Source of the DNA: Myxococcales bacterium
GTDB lineage: Bacteria > Myxococcota_A > Polyangia > GCA-2747355
Assembly: GCA_020431405.1 (NCBI GenBank)
Contig: JAGQIK010000051.1
Coordinates: 1-63,470 of the forward strand
DNA length: 63,470 bases
Reading direction: 5' to 3'
The position numbers and the translations under genes are program-made. Below the pieces are notes generated by a model. The model did no database searches. It saw only the letters and a list, made by a program, of their open reading frames with translations, and had not been told where the DNA came from. This document shows, one piece after another, positions 20,593-29,247 of the stretch (positions are counted from its first letter, which is position 1; every line of letters starts with the position of its first letter).

Positions 20593-21786
20593 GTGGCCCG
20601 AGGATTCGACGACGCCTTCGGCATCTATGTCCATTTTCCGCTCTGCCGCGCGCGCTGCGGCTACTGCGAGTTCTCCGTCGTGGTGCGCGAGCAATTCCCG
20701 CACGAGGCGTACGCTCGGCGGGTCGCCGACGAGATCGCCCATCGCGCCAAGGACTACGCCGGGCTGCGCCTCGACAGCCTCTATTTCGGTGGCGGCACGC
20801 CATCGCTGTGGCCGGCGCGCGAGGTGGCGCGGGTGGTCGACGCGGCGCGCCGGGCTGCGGCCGGCGGGGCCGAGGGCATGGAAGTCACGCTCGAGGCCAA
20901 CCCAGGCACGGTGGACCGCGCGCTGCTCGGCGATCTGCGCGCGGCCGGCGTCAACCGGCTCAGCATCGGTGTGCAGTCGCTCGACGACGGGACGCTGCGC
21001 GGGCTGACGCGCCGCCACGACGCGCGCACGGGGCGGGCGGCGCTCGAGCACGCGCGCGCGGCGGGCTTCGACAACGTCAGCTGCGATCTGATCTTCGGGC
21101 TCGGCGGCCAGAGCGTCGAAGCGCACCTGCGTGACGCGCGCGAGCTTTTGGCCCTCGGCCCCGAGCACATCTCGACCTACGCGCTGACGCTCTCGCGCGG
21201 CTCGGCGCTGCGGCAGGCCGGCGGCGAGACGGTCGACGACGACACGTCTGCGGAGATGATGCAGCGCGGGCGCGAGCTGCTCGAGCAGGCGGGCTACGAG
21301 CACTACGAGGTCTCCAACTTCGCGCGGCCAGGGCATCGCTCGCGCCACAACTCGCTGGTCTGGTCGGGGCGGCCCTACGCCGGCGTCGGCGCGGCGGCGC
21401 ATGGCATGGTGCTCGCCAGGCATGTGGACGGCGACGCCGGATGGTCGCAGACGCGCATCGCCAACGCGCCCTTCGATCGCTACATGGAGGGCGAGCTTCG
21501 CGACGGTCCGCCCGGGCACGTCAGCACGGCGCGCGTCTTCGCGGTCGACGAAGCGCAGGCCGAGCAGGAGTGGGTGATGCTCGGGCTGCGCCTGCGCGAG
21601 GGCGTCGTGCGCGAGCGCTTCGCCGCGCGCTTCGGGCGCGACGTGCTCGATGACGAGACGCGGCGCCGAGCTGCCGAGGACCTGCACGACGCGGGCATGC
21701 TCGTCATCGACGACGAGCGCGTCGCGCCCACGCCGCGCGGCATCTGGTTCGCCGACGAGATGGCGCTGCGGCTGGGTCACAGGTGA
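20593..21786 (+). CDS. hemW: Radical SAM protein HemW (HemN-like)
   Basis: Radical SAM protein of 397 residues; HemW is a heme chaperone related to oxygen-independent coproporphyrinogen oxidase. The cluster motif is PLCRARCGYCEF (CxxxCxxC), preceded by IYVHFP, as in HemW. Further family motifs are LYFGGGTPSLW, TLEANPGTV, LSIGVQSLDDGTLRGLTRRHD and SNFARPGHRSRHN, followed by a C-terminal winged-helix-like domain. GTG at 20593 is chosen because no ATG is available near the conserved N-terminus; the longer upstream frame is antisense to hrcA. It is followed after 16 bases by the cysteine desulfurase gene. Confidence 0.92.
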   Translation: MARGFDDAFGIYVHFPLCRARCGYCEFSVVVREQFPHEAYARRVADEIAHRAKDYAGLRLDSLYFGGGTPSLWPAREVARVVDAARRAAAGGAEGMEVTLEANPGTVDRALLGDLRAAGVNRLSIGVQSLDDGTLRGLTRRHDARTGRAALEHARAAGFDNVSCDLIFGLGGQSVEAHLRDARELLALGPEHISTYALTLSRGSALRQAGGETVDDDTSAEMMQRGRELLEQAGYEHYEVSNFARPGHRSRHNSLVWSGRPYAGVGAAAHGMVLARHVDGDAGWSQTRIANAPFDRYMEGELRDGPPGHVSTARVFAVDEAQAEQEWVMLGLRLREGVVRERFAARFGRDVLDDETRRRAAEDLHDAGMLVIDDERVAPTPRGIWFADEMALRLGHR

Positions 21787-21802
21787 TAGAGTCGGCGCAG
21801 CT

Positions 21803-22951
21803 ATGACGATCCGCGCCTATCTCGACAACGCGGCGACGACGGCGGTCGCGCCCGAGGTGCTCGTGGCGATGAACGACGTGCACCACAACGAGCTGGGCAA
21901 CCCGTCGTCACGCCACCCGCTCGGCCTCGCCGCCGACAAGCGGTTGCGCGCCGCGCGCGAGGTCGTGGCCGGCAAGCTCGAGGCGCGTCCCGAGGACGTG
22001 ACCTTCACCAGCGGCGGCACCGAAGCGCTGGCGCTCGCGCTGCTCGGCACGGTGGGCGGCGGCGGTGGGCGCGGCGGCGCGAAGAAGGGCCACGTGCTGG
22101 TCAGCGCCATCGAGCACAGCGCCGTGCGAAACAGCGCCAAGCTGCTCGGCGAGCGCGGCTTCGAGGTGCAGTCGATCCCTGTCGACCGGCGTGGCGGCTT
22201 CGTCGAGCCAGGTATGGTGGAGGAGCTCTTGCGGCCCGACACCGTGCTGGTCGCGGTGATGCACGTCAACAACGAGACGGGCGTCGAGCAGCCGGTGGCC
22301 GACATCGCCGACGTGGTGCGTGCCGAGGCGCCGGGCGCGCTGATGGTGGTCGACGCGGTGCAGTCATTCTGCAAGCTGCGCCTCAGCCTCCCGCGCAGCG
22401 GGGCCGACGCCATCGCGGTCTCGGCGCACAAGATCAACGGTCCCAAAGGCGTCGGCGCGCTGGTGACGCGCCCCGACCTGGCGCTGGCGCCGCTGTGGGG
22501 CGGCGGCGATCAGGAGCGCTCGCGGCGACCCGGCACCGAGAACGTCGCCGGTGTGGTGGGCTTCGCCGCGGCGGTGGAGCACTTCGCGCTCGACGAGATG
22601 CGCGTGCGCCGTCAGATGGCGACGCTCTGCGACGCCGTGTGGGACGCCTGCTCGCGCGCGCGACAGCTCGGCAGCGACAACCGGCGCGTGCAATGGATCA
22701 CGACCTACGAGATCCCCAAGGCGCGCTCGGAGGTGCTGGTCAACGCGCTCGGCGCCGAGGGTGTGTTTGTCTCCAGCGGCTCCGCTTGTCATGGACGCAA
22801 GAACCTCAAGAGCCCGCTTCACGACGCGATGGGCGTTCAAGGCTCGAGCGGGCTCTTGCGCCTGTCGCTCGGGCGGCTGACCAGCGACGAAGAAATCGAG
22901 GCGGGCGCCGAGACGCTGCGGCGCGTGCTCACCAACCTCGCAGGCTCATGA
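21803..22951 (+). CDS. Cysteine desulfurase (IscS/NifS family)
   Basis: PLP enzyme of 382 residues that takes sulfur from cysteine and passes it on as a persulfide. N-terminus AYLDNAATTAVAPEVL, PLP site with SAHKINGPKGVGAL (Lys in the HK pair), and the active-site Cys loop SSGSACHGRKNLKSPL are all present. Its stop overlaps the thiI start as ATGA. This pairing suggests its sulfur goes mainly to ThiI for 4-thiouridine in tRNA, rather than to a general Fe-S operon (no iscU, iscA or regulator is near). Confidence 0.94.
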   Translation: MTIRAYLDNAATTAVAPEVLVAMNDVHHNELGNPSSRHPLGLAADKRLRAAREVVAGKLEARPEDVTFTSGGTEALALALLGTVGGGGGRGGAKKGHVLVSAIEHSAVRNSAKLLGERGFEVQSIPVDRRGGFVEPGMVEELLRPDTVLVAVMHVNNETGVEQPVADIADVVRAEAPGALMVVDAVQSFCKLRLSLPRSGADAIAVSAHKINGPKGVGALVTRPDLALAPLWGGGDQERSRRPGTENVAGVVGFAAAVEHFALDEMRVRRQMATLCDAVWDACSRARQLGSDNRRVQWITTYEIPKARSEVLVNALGAEGVFVSSGSACHGRKNLKSPLHDAMGVQGSSGLLRLSLGRLTSDEEIEAGAETLRRVLTNLAGS

Positions 22952-24126
22952 CCAACGAACAGCGCGTGGTGATCGCGCGACTTGGTGAAGTGTTTCTCAA
23001 GGGCCGCAACCGCGGCGAGTTCGTGCGGCGGTTGCGCGAGAACATGCAGCGCGCGCTGCGCGACATCTCGCCGCTGCGCCTCGACCGCGCGCAGGGCCGC
23101 ATCTACGTGCACGTCGAGGCCGAGGACGCCGAGCGCGCCGCGCGCGCCGTGCGCGATACGTTCGGCGTGGGCACCATCAGCGTGGCGCGTCCCTGCGAGC
23201 GCTCGCTGGAGGCGATCTACGAGGCTGCTGCGCTGGCGGTCGCCGAGGCGACACGCGGGCGCACGCACGCGACCTTCAAGGTGCAGACCAAGCGCCCGGA
23301 CAAGACCTTCACGCCCGACTCGATGGAGGTCAGCCGCCTGGTGGGCGGCGCGCTGCTCGAGCGCTTCGACAACCTGCGCGTGGACGTCAAGACGCCGGAG
23401 CTCGTCGTCGGCGTCGAGATCGGAACCGAGCACGCGCTGGTCTTCTGCGGGCGCGAGCAAGCCGTCGGTGGCCTACCGGTTGGCTGCGAAGGTGACGTCC
23501 TGCTGCTGCTGTCGGGCGGCATCGACTCGCCGGTGGCCGGCCACCTGATGCAGCGGCGTGGCTGTCGGCTGGCTGCGGTGTACTTCCACTCGCCGCCCTA
23601 CGTCAGCGAGCACGCGCGCGACAAGGTGCTGCAGCTGGCGCGTCGGCTGGCGCGCGCGCAGGGGCCGCTCGAGGTCGACGTGGTGCGCTTCACCGACATT
23701 CAGACCGACATCCGCGACAACGCGCGCGGCGACATGGCCGTGGTGCTTTACCGTCGCGCGATGATGCGCATCGCGTCACGCCTCGGCATCTCGCGCGGCG
23801 CGCAGGCGCTCGCCACCGGCGAGAACCTCGGGCAGGTCGCCTCGCAGACGTTGACCAACCTGCGCTGCATCAACGAGGCGGCGACGCTGCCGGTGCTGCG
23901 CCCGCTGCTCGCCTACGACAAACACGAGACGATCGCGCTGGCTCGGCGCATCGAGACCTTCGAGACGTCGATCCTGCCGCACGAGGATTGCTGCTCGCTG
24001 TTCGTGCCCAAGCACCCCGCCACGCGCTTGCCCATCGAGCTCGCCGAGAAGGCCGAGCTGGGCCTCGACCCCTCGCTGCTCGACGCCGCGGTAGAGACCG
24101 TCGAGACCGAGCGCGTTGTCGCCTGA
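22948..24126 (+). CDS. thiI: tRNA 4-thiouridine synthase ThiI (without rhodanese domain)
   Basis: Enzyme of 392 residues that modifies U8 of tRNA to 4-thiouridine. It has a ferredoxin-like/THUMP N-terminal region (residues 1-165, LGEVFLKGRNRGEFVRRL) and a PP-loop ATPase domain (LLLLSGGIDSPVAGHLMQRRG), with ATGENLGQVASQTL and EDCCSLF further on. The C-terminal rhodanese domain of E. coli ThiI is absent, as in many bacteria where the desulfurase passes sulfur directly. The start overlaps the desulfurase stop, so the two products are made together. Confidence 0.95.
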   Translation: MTNEQRVVIARLGEVFLKGRNRGEFVRRLRENMQRALRDISPLRLDRAQGRIYVHVEAEDAERAARAVRDTFGVGTISVARPCERSLEAIYEAAALAVAEATRGRTHATFKVQTKRPDKTFTPDSMEVSRLVGGALLERFDNLRVDVKTPELVVGVEIGTEHALVFCGREQAVGGLPVGCEGDVLLLLSGGIDSPVAGHLMQRRGCRLAAVYFHSPPYVSEHARDKVLQLARRLARAQGPLEVDVVRFTDIQTDIRDNARGDMAVVLYRRAMMRIASRLGISRGAQALATGENLGQVASQTLTNLRCINEAATLPVLRPLLAYDKHETIALARRIETFETSILPHEDCCSLFVPKHPATRLPIELAEKAELGLDPSLLDAAVETVETERVVA

Positions 24127-25522
24127 AGAAAGCGCGCGCGGCGCCGCACATCGCTTCGTGCCGGCGGCGCTGCTGGTCGGTCTCGCGCTGCTCGCCACGC
24201 CGCTCGCCCTCAACGAGCCCGACACGCTCTCGCGCCTCGCCATCGGGCGCCAGATCGTGCAGCGGGGCCTCGGAGCACGCGTCGACGAGCGTGGATACGG
24301 CGCGGCGAGCGACGCGCGCTGGTCCAACCCAGAGTGGCTCGGCGACCTGTTGCTGTTCGGCGTCGAGCGGGCCGGCGGCGAGCGCGCGCTGGGGCTGTTC
24401 GCCATCGCCGTCGTCGCGCTGGGCCTGCTCTCGCTGTTGCGCGCCGCCACGCTGCGCGGCGCGGACCCGTGGATCCTCGTCGCGCTGCTCGCCGTGATGC
24501 TGCCCGCCATCGCCGGACGGCTGGCGCCGCGCAACGAGATGCACCTCTACTGGCTGGCGGGCGCGACGATGTGGCTGCTGGCGCGCGGCGGCCGCCGCTC
24601 GATCGTGGCGTGCGGCGCCCTGGCGGCCCTGTGGGCGAATCTTCACAGCTCGTTCGTGTTGGGGCTGCTGCTCGTCGTCGTCTTCGCGCTCGATCCGCGC
24701 GCGCCGCGCGAGGCTCGGCGCCGGCTGTGGCTGCTCGCCGTCGCGCATCCGCTGCTGTGGATGGTCTCGCCCTTCGGCGTCTACGTAACGCTGCAGCTGT
24801 GGCGACACGTCGCTGGCGCGTCGACGCTGCGCGCGGCGCTCGTCGAGTGGCAGCCGGCGTGGCGCACGCCGCTGACGCTGCCGGCGCTGGCGCTGCTGTC
24901 GGTGGCGGCGCTGCTGTGCTGGCTGCACGGTGAGCCGCGGCGACGACCCTGGGCCGCGGCGCTGCTCTCGCTGCTGCTGGTCGCCGCCGCCCTCGCCTCT
25001 CGCCGCCTGCTGGTGTTGACCACTATCGCCGCGGCGCTGCTCGCCGCCCCGCTCGGCGCGCTGCTCGCCGCGCGCGCGCGAACGCTGTGCGTCGTGGTCG
25101 CGTTGCTCGGCAGCGTGCCGCTGCTCGCGCTAGGGCGCGGCGCGATCCGCCCGCCGCTCGCGCGGCAGCAAGCAGCCCCACCGCCGCTGGTGCTCGAGGC
25201 CTTGCGCCCCAGCGAGGCCCACGTCTTCGCGCCCTACAACAGCGGGCCGTGGTTTCTGTGGTACTGCCCGCGCGTCAAGCTCTACGCCGATCCGCGCAAC
25301 GCGCGCGGTGTCGCGCCGCTTCGCGCATACCAGCGCCTGCTGCGCGAGCCGAAACGCATCGACGCGAGCAAGACCGAGGTCGTGGTGGTCGACACGGGAT
25401 TGCCGACGTGGGGCGCGCTGCAGCGGTATCTGCAGGCGTCCGCGCGCTGGAGACGTCGCATGGTCACCGGGCGCTGGACCGTCTTCGCAGCCGTCGGGGA
25501 GACTAGGTACCGCGGAAGATGA
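24116..25522 (+). CDS. Polytopic membrane protein, glycosyltransferase-like (GT-C type architecture)
   Basis: Protein of 468 residues with about nine to ten membrane helices and a soluble C-terminal domain of about 120 residues. The first loop contains an acidic pair and DERGYGAASDARWSNPEWLGDLLLFG, and the overall shape resembles GT-C glycosyltransferases or oligosaccharyl transferases, but no family motif is certain. The frame begins at a TTG that overlaps the end of thiI by 11 bases; no better start lies downstream before the first helix. Its 3' end overlaps the stop of the minus-strand gene by 20 bases. Confidence 0.7.
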   Translation: MSPEESARGAAHRFVPAALLVGLALLATPLALNEPDTLSRLAIGRQIVQRGLGARVDERGYGAASDARWSNPEWLGDLLLFGVERAGGERALGLFAIAVVALGLLSLLRAATLRGADPWILVALLAVMLPAIAGRLAPRNEMHLYWLAGATMWLLARGGRRSIVACGALAALWANLHSSFVLGLLLVVVFALDPRAPREARRRLWLLAVAHPLLWMVSPFGVYVTLQLWRHVAGASTLRAALVEWQPAWRTPLTLPALALLSVAALLCWLHGEPRRRPWAAALLSLLLVAAALASRRLLVLTTIAAALLAAPLGALLAARARTLCVVVALLGSVPLLALGRGAIRPPLARQQAAPPPLVLEALRPSEAHVFAPYNSGPWFLWYCPRVKLYADPRNARGVAPLRAYQRLLREPKRIDASKTEVVVVDTGLPTWGALQRYLQASARWRRRMVTGRWTVFAAVGETRYRGR

Positions 25523-27356
25523 GCGGGAAAGCGATGTTCTGCGCGCTGGCGCCGTGGAAGACCCAGCGGATGAGGTTGCGCTGGAGGCAGGCCTTGAGGT
25601 CGGGGCTCTTGCCGCCGCTGAAGGTCAGGCTCACGCGGCGCACCTTGCCGCTGCCCGCGATGGCGAGGGTGACGTCGACACGCACGTTCTTGAGCGTGTT
25701 GTCGCGCTTGGCGGCGCGCTCGTAGCAAACCTTGAGACCGCGCGCGTTGCGGCGGTGCACCGCCTGCACGTCGCTGGCCTTGAGCTTGCGACCGCTGGAG
25801 TGGCTGCGCCTCTTGACCAAGCCGCTGGGTAACGCAGCGCCGGAGCCCGTGTTGCCGTAGAGCGCGAGCAGCCGCTTCTCCTCGGCGCTGAGCTTCTTGC
25901 CCTTGCGCTTGGGGCGCGTGCGACGCACTCCGGTGCGGGTCGAGTGCACGCCACGCTCGGTGGTGCGGCCGACCTCCATCGGAGGGAACGCCGACGCCAC
26001 GGCCGCGGCGTCGGGCTTGGGCGCGATCTTGGCCTGCTTGGGCTGCTCGCCGACGGTCTTGGTGGCCACCTGCGACGACCCGGTCTTCGGCGTGTCGGGC
26101 TTGCCTTGCCGGTCGAAGGCGAGGAAGTAGATCAGGATCGCCAGCCCCGTGAGCGTGCTGACGATGCCGCCCACCGCCGCGATCTTGATGCTCAGCGGCG
26201 TCTTGCTCGAGGCGGGCGCCATCGGTTGCATGGCGACGGCGGCGGCCGGTCCCACCGGCGCCTCGCTGTAGGACTGCGGCAGCACGCGCAACCCCGACTC
26301 CATCGCGGCAGCGATCTCGGGCGCAGCGGTCGCCGCCGGTGCGGGCGCCGGCGGTGCGACGGCTGGGGCGAGCGGCGGTGGCGCCGCGGCCGACATCGGC
26401 GGCGGGACCGCGGGCGCGACGGCCGGGGACGGCGTGATCGGGGGCGCGCCGAAGCCGCCGCCCGTCGAGTCCAAACGCTGCCGCGGAGCCAGCCCGCTGT
26501 CGGGTCGGCGGCTGTCGAGCGGCCCCCCACCAGCGTGAGGACTGCCAGCGTGAGGACTACCCGGCCGGGCGCCAGGCGGCAGCGACGGCACGGCCGGCAT
26601 GGGCGGCAACATCGCCTGCTGCGAGGGCTCGTTGGACCCTGGAGGCGGCGGCAGGCCCGGCCCGCCCGGCCCCACCGGGAACAGACCCGAGCGCGAGCGT
26701 GCCGAAGGTGGCGGCGGCGGGGGCGCGTAGGGCCGCAGCTCGGGGACGCTGGTGACCTCGACCCAGTCGTCGAAGCCGTCGCGCCAGCAGTAGGCCTCCT
26801 CGCCCGACTCGCTGCGCGCCTCGCCACGTTTGACGCGCGAGCAGAGCTCGGCAAACGTCATCGGGCCGTACTGATTGCCGTCGACGGCGAGGAACCACTC
26901 GTCTTCCGGCTCGCTGTCGGGCTGCGGCGGCGGCGCTAGGCGCGTGGCCTCGGGCTCGAAGCTGGAGCCAGGAAAACCGAGATCCGGCGCGGCCGACAGG
27001 TGCGTGGAGTCGTCCTCGATCTCCGGGGGAGGCGGCGCCGGACTGAGGCGGCGCGACGCCTTGCGCTTGCGCGAGGCCGCCGGCGATGGCAGCGGCGCGG
27101 GCGCGGGCGCGGCGGAGAAGGCGCCATCGAAGGCGTCGTCGAGCGAGCTCTTGCGCATCGACGGCTTCGGGGCGCGAGCCACCACGCCGCCACCACCGCC
27201 ACCGGCGGCCGCCGCTTTGCGCGCGGCAGGCTGCGCCGCCTCTCGAACGACGATGATGTTCGCGCAGTTCTTACAGCGGATTTTGAGGACCTTTCCTCGC
27301 ACCTTCTCGTCGGCGATCGAGTACTTGGTCTTGCATTTCTCGCAAACGAACTTCAT
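25503..27356 (-). CDS. Zinc-ribbon / GYF / TonB-C protein, GltJ (AgmX)-like
   Basis: Protein of 617 residues built like GltJ/AgmX of the Myxococcus gliding machinery. Residues 1-40 form a zinc ribbon with Cys at 5, 8, 28 and 31. A GYF domain lies at about 152-210 (WFLAVDGNQYGPMTFAEL). A long Pro/Ala-rich linker leads to one membrane helix at about 390-415 (IAAVGGIVSTLTGLAILIYF). The periplasmic part ends with a TonB-like C-terminal domain (about 515-617, GLKVCYERAAKRDNTL). In Myxococcus this layout links the cytoplasmic MglA switch to envelope motors. Here no other glt or agl gene is present, and the gene is last in a five-gene run. The window alone cannot show that it serves motility. Confidence 0.88.
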   Translation of the reverse strand: MKFVCEKCKTKYSIADEKVRGKVLKIRCKNCANIIVVREAAQPAARKAAAAGGGGGGVVARAPKPSMRKSSLDDAFDGAFSAAPAPAPLPSPAASRKRKASRRLSPAPPPPEIEDDSTHLSAAPDLGFPGSSFEPEATRLAPPPQPDSEPEDEWFLAVDGNQYGPMTFAELCSRVKRGEARSESGEEAYCWRDGFDDWVEVTSVPELRPYAPPPPPPSARSRSGLFPVGPGGPGLPPPPGSNEPSQQAMLPPMPAVPSLPPGARPGSPHAGSPHAGGGPLDSRRPDSGLAPRQRLDSTGGGFGAPPITPSPAVAPAVPPPMSAAAPPPLAPAVAPPAPAPAATAAPEIAAAMESGLRVLPQSYSEAPVGPAAAVAMQPMAPASSKTPLSIKIAAVGGIVSTLTGLAILIYFLAFDRQGKPDTPKTGSSQVATKTVGEQPKQAKIAPKPDAAAVASAFPPMEVGRTTERGVHSTRTGVRRTRPKRKGKKLSAEEKRLLALYGNTGSGAALPSGLVKRRSHSSGRKLKASDVQAVHRRNARGLKVCYERAAKRDNTLKNVRVDVTLAIAGSGKVRRVSLTFSGGKSPDLKACLQRNLIRWVFHGASAQNIAFPLIFRGT

Positions 27357-27434
27357 GCGGTCCTGTCGCGGGGCTTGTGAGCGTGGAGACGCTTGATACC
27401 TATCTTACGTTCGGAAGCTCGCGGAAACCACCCG

Positions 27435-28466
27435 CTATCCGGTGATCAAACGAACCACGTGGTCCTCGATCTGCGCTCGGGTCTCCTCATCGGGGCTACA
27501 TTGCAGCGCACGCTCCCACATGTCGATCGCCTTGTTTCGGAATCCTTTGCGCTGGTAGAGGATCGCGAGGCTGCGCAGCGCCATGAAGTGCTCTGGCTCG
27601 AGGGCCACCGCCTCTTCGAAGGCCTGCATCGCCTGGTAAACCATCCCCTTCTTCTTGAGGTAAAGGACACCAAGCTGGAAATGCAGCTTGGCTGCATTTG
27701 GGTCGACGCGCAGACCCTCTTCGAAGCAGCCGATGGCGCCGTCGAGGTCACCTGACTGGAAGCGCTTCATGCCTTCGCGCGAGAGCTGCTCCGCCGAGCT
27801 GGAGAGGCTCGGCTTGTCGCGGCCTGGAGAGAACACCAGACGCTCCACGGTCGCCCATAGCTCGGTGATCTTGAACGGCTTCTCGAGGAACGCCTCGATA
27901 CCGTAGGACTCGCGCAGATCGCGCGCGATGCGCCAGCCGCGATACAGCGACGAGATCATCACGATCGGGATCGACGCGTATCGCTCGGAGCTCTTCAGCT
28001 TCTGCGCGATGTCGAAGCCGTGCACCTCGGGCAGCATCGCGTCGAGGATGATCAGATCGGGTGGCTCCGAGCGCACGATGTTGAGCGCCTCGAGGCCACG
28101 GCGCGCCTCGACCACCTCGATGCCCTTGCCGTTGAGCAAGCGCGCGATGAGGCGCCGCAGGTCGTCGTCGTCCTCCACCACGAGCACGCTGCGCAGCGGC
28201 TCGGCGGCGTCGAGCTCGACGATGTCCTCGACGATGTCGGACTCGTCGAGCACGTCGAGCCTTACCGCGGGGATGCTGTCGGTGCTGTCGACGGGGATGT
28301 CGGTGTCGCGGTCGTCGAGGTCGACGACGATGCCCTCGCCCGAGTCGCTCGTCTCGATGGCGATCTCGCTGGTGCGCACGATCTCGTCGTAGACCAGCTG
28401 GTCATCTTTGGAGCGGTCGCCTACCCCCGCGGGAACGACGTTCGACTTGTCGGTCTCGTCGGCCAT
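27435..28466 (-). CDS. Response regulator with C-terminal TPR repeats
   Basis: Protein of 343 residues. The first 90 residues are acidic (VVDLDDRDTDIPVD). The receiver domain follows at about 92-215: acidic pocket VVEDDDDLRR, phospho-acceptor Asp in LIILDAMLPEVHGFDI, switch Ser in IVMISSLY, and Lys in FLEKPFK. Residues 235-340 hold about three TPR repeats (GDLDGAIGCFEEGLRVDPNA, YQAMQAFEEAVALEPEH, NKAIDMWERALQCSPDE). No DNA-binding or enzymatic output is present, so it likely works through protein contact. It sits 78 bases before the GltJ-like gene and 43 after the Thg1-like gene. Confidence 0.9.
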   Translation of the reverse strand: MADETDKSNVVPAGVGDRSKDDQLVYDEIVRTSEIAIETSDSGEGIVVDLDDRDTDIPVDSTDSIPAVRLDVLDESDIVEDIVELDAAEPLRSVLVVEDDDDLRRLIARLLNGKGIEVVEARRGLEALNIVRSEPPDLIILDAMLPEVHGFDIAQKLKSSERYASIPIVMISSLYRGWRIARDLRESYGIEAFLEKPFKITELWATVERLVFSPGRDKPSLSSSAEQLSREGMKRFQSGDLDGAIGCFEEGLRVDPNAAKLHFQLGVLYLKKKGMVYQAMQAFEEAVALEPEHFMALRSLAILYQRKGFRNKAIDMWERALQCSPDEETRAQIEDHVVRLITG

Positions 28467-28509
28467 CTGCCCTCGACGTGACGATTCGCTGGCCGCGGCG
28501 CCGTCGGGA

Positions 28510-29211
28510 TCAGCCGAGGTAGCGCTGCAGGTAGGGTCCGTAGGCGTCGGCCGCGGGGAGGCTGGTGTCCACGACGATGCCGCTGTCCGAGAGGTGCACG
28601 CCCGCGCCGTCGCGCTGCCAGCTCGGCACCTCGGTGCGATAGTCGATGTCGTGCTGCCGCAGGATCTCTTCCTTCTCCAGCGGCCCCATGCCTTCGAGGA
28701 GCTTCGCCACCTGCTCGGGCGAGCTCTCGCGCGAGAGCACGAAGCTGCAGTAGCGGTCGAGCGCGCGCAGGTTGGCCTCTTGCCGGCGCCACATGAAGTA
28801 GCTGATCACCACCTCGGGCGCGTTGAAGGCGAAGAGGCTGCAGCCGAAGATCGCCTCGGCGCCGACGAGGCCCGAAAGCCGCGTCGAGGCGAGGCCGACC
28901 AGAAAGCACTGCAGCGCGTTGGCGTCGCTCCAGCGCCCCAGCACGCGGCGGTCGAGCAGCACCGAGAGCTCGAAGTGTTCGGCGAAAGCGAACTGCCCGC
29001 AGGCGTCGCCGCCGAGCAGGTAGGAGGCCGTTCGCACCATCATCTTGGCGAAGCGCGAATCGAAGGGCTGTGCGAAGCCGAGCTCGGGCGAGTTCAGCAC
29101 GCCGTCGAAGTCGATGCCCTCCAGACGCACCACCAACGTCCGCTCCTGTGGGATCGGCGTGGCCGGCGGTATCTGGAAGACGCGCAGGCGCTCCAGGAGG
29201 CTCTTGGTCAT
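28510..29211 (-). CDS. Thg1-like (tRNA-His guanylyltransferase family) protein with altered metal site
   Basis: Protein of 233 residues that I recognise as a divergent member of the Thg1/TLP family, enzymes that add nucleotides in the 3' to 5' direction to tRNA 5' ends. Matching landmarks run along the whole length: LVVRLEGIDF (family RIDGRxF), FAQPFDSRFAKMMVRTASYL, HFELSVLL (family SDExS), YFMWRRQEANLRAL and LEKEEILRQHDIDYRTEVPSW. The two Asp residues that bind the catalytic metals in the family are replaced: Glu31 in the first motif and Phe80 in the second, while Glu81 is kept. The SDE Ser is His79. It is therefore probably inactive as a classical polymerase, or uses an altered site. Confidence 0.75.
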   Translation of the reverse strand: MTKSLLERLRVFQIPPATPIPQERTLVVRLEGIDFDGVLNSPELGFAQPFDSRFAKMMVRTASYLLGGDACGQFAFAEHFELSVLLDRRVLGRWSDANALQCFLVGLASTRLSGLVGAEAIFGCSLFAFNAPEVVISYFMWRRQEANLRALDRYCSFVLSRESSPEQVAKLLEGMGPLEKEEILRQHDIDYRTEVPSWQRDGAGVHLSDSGIVVDTSLPAADAYGPYLQRYLG

Positions 29212-29247
29212 CGGCGCCCCAATGCTATCAGCCGCGTGCCGGATGGC

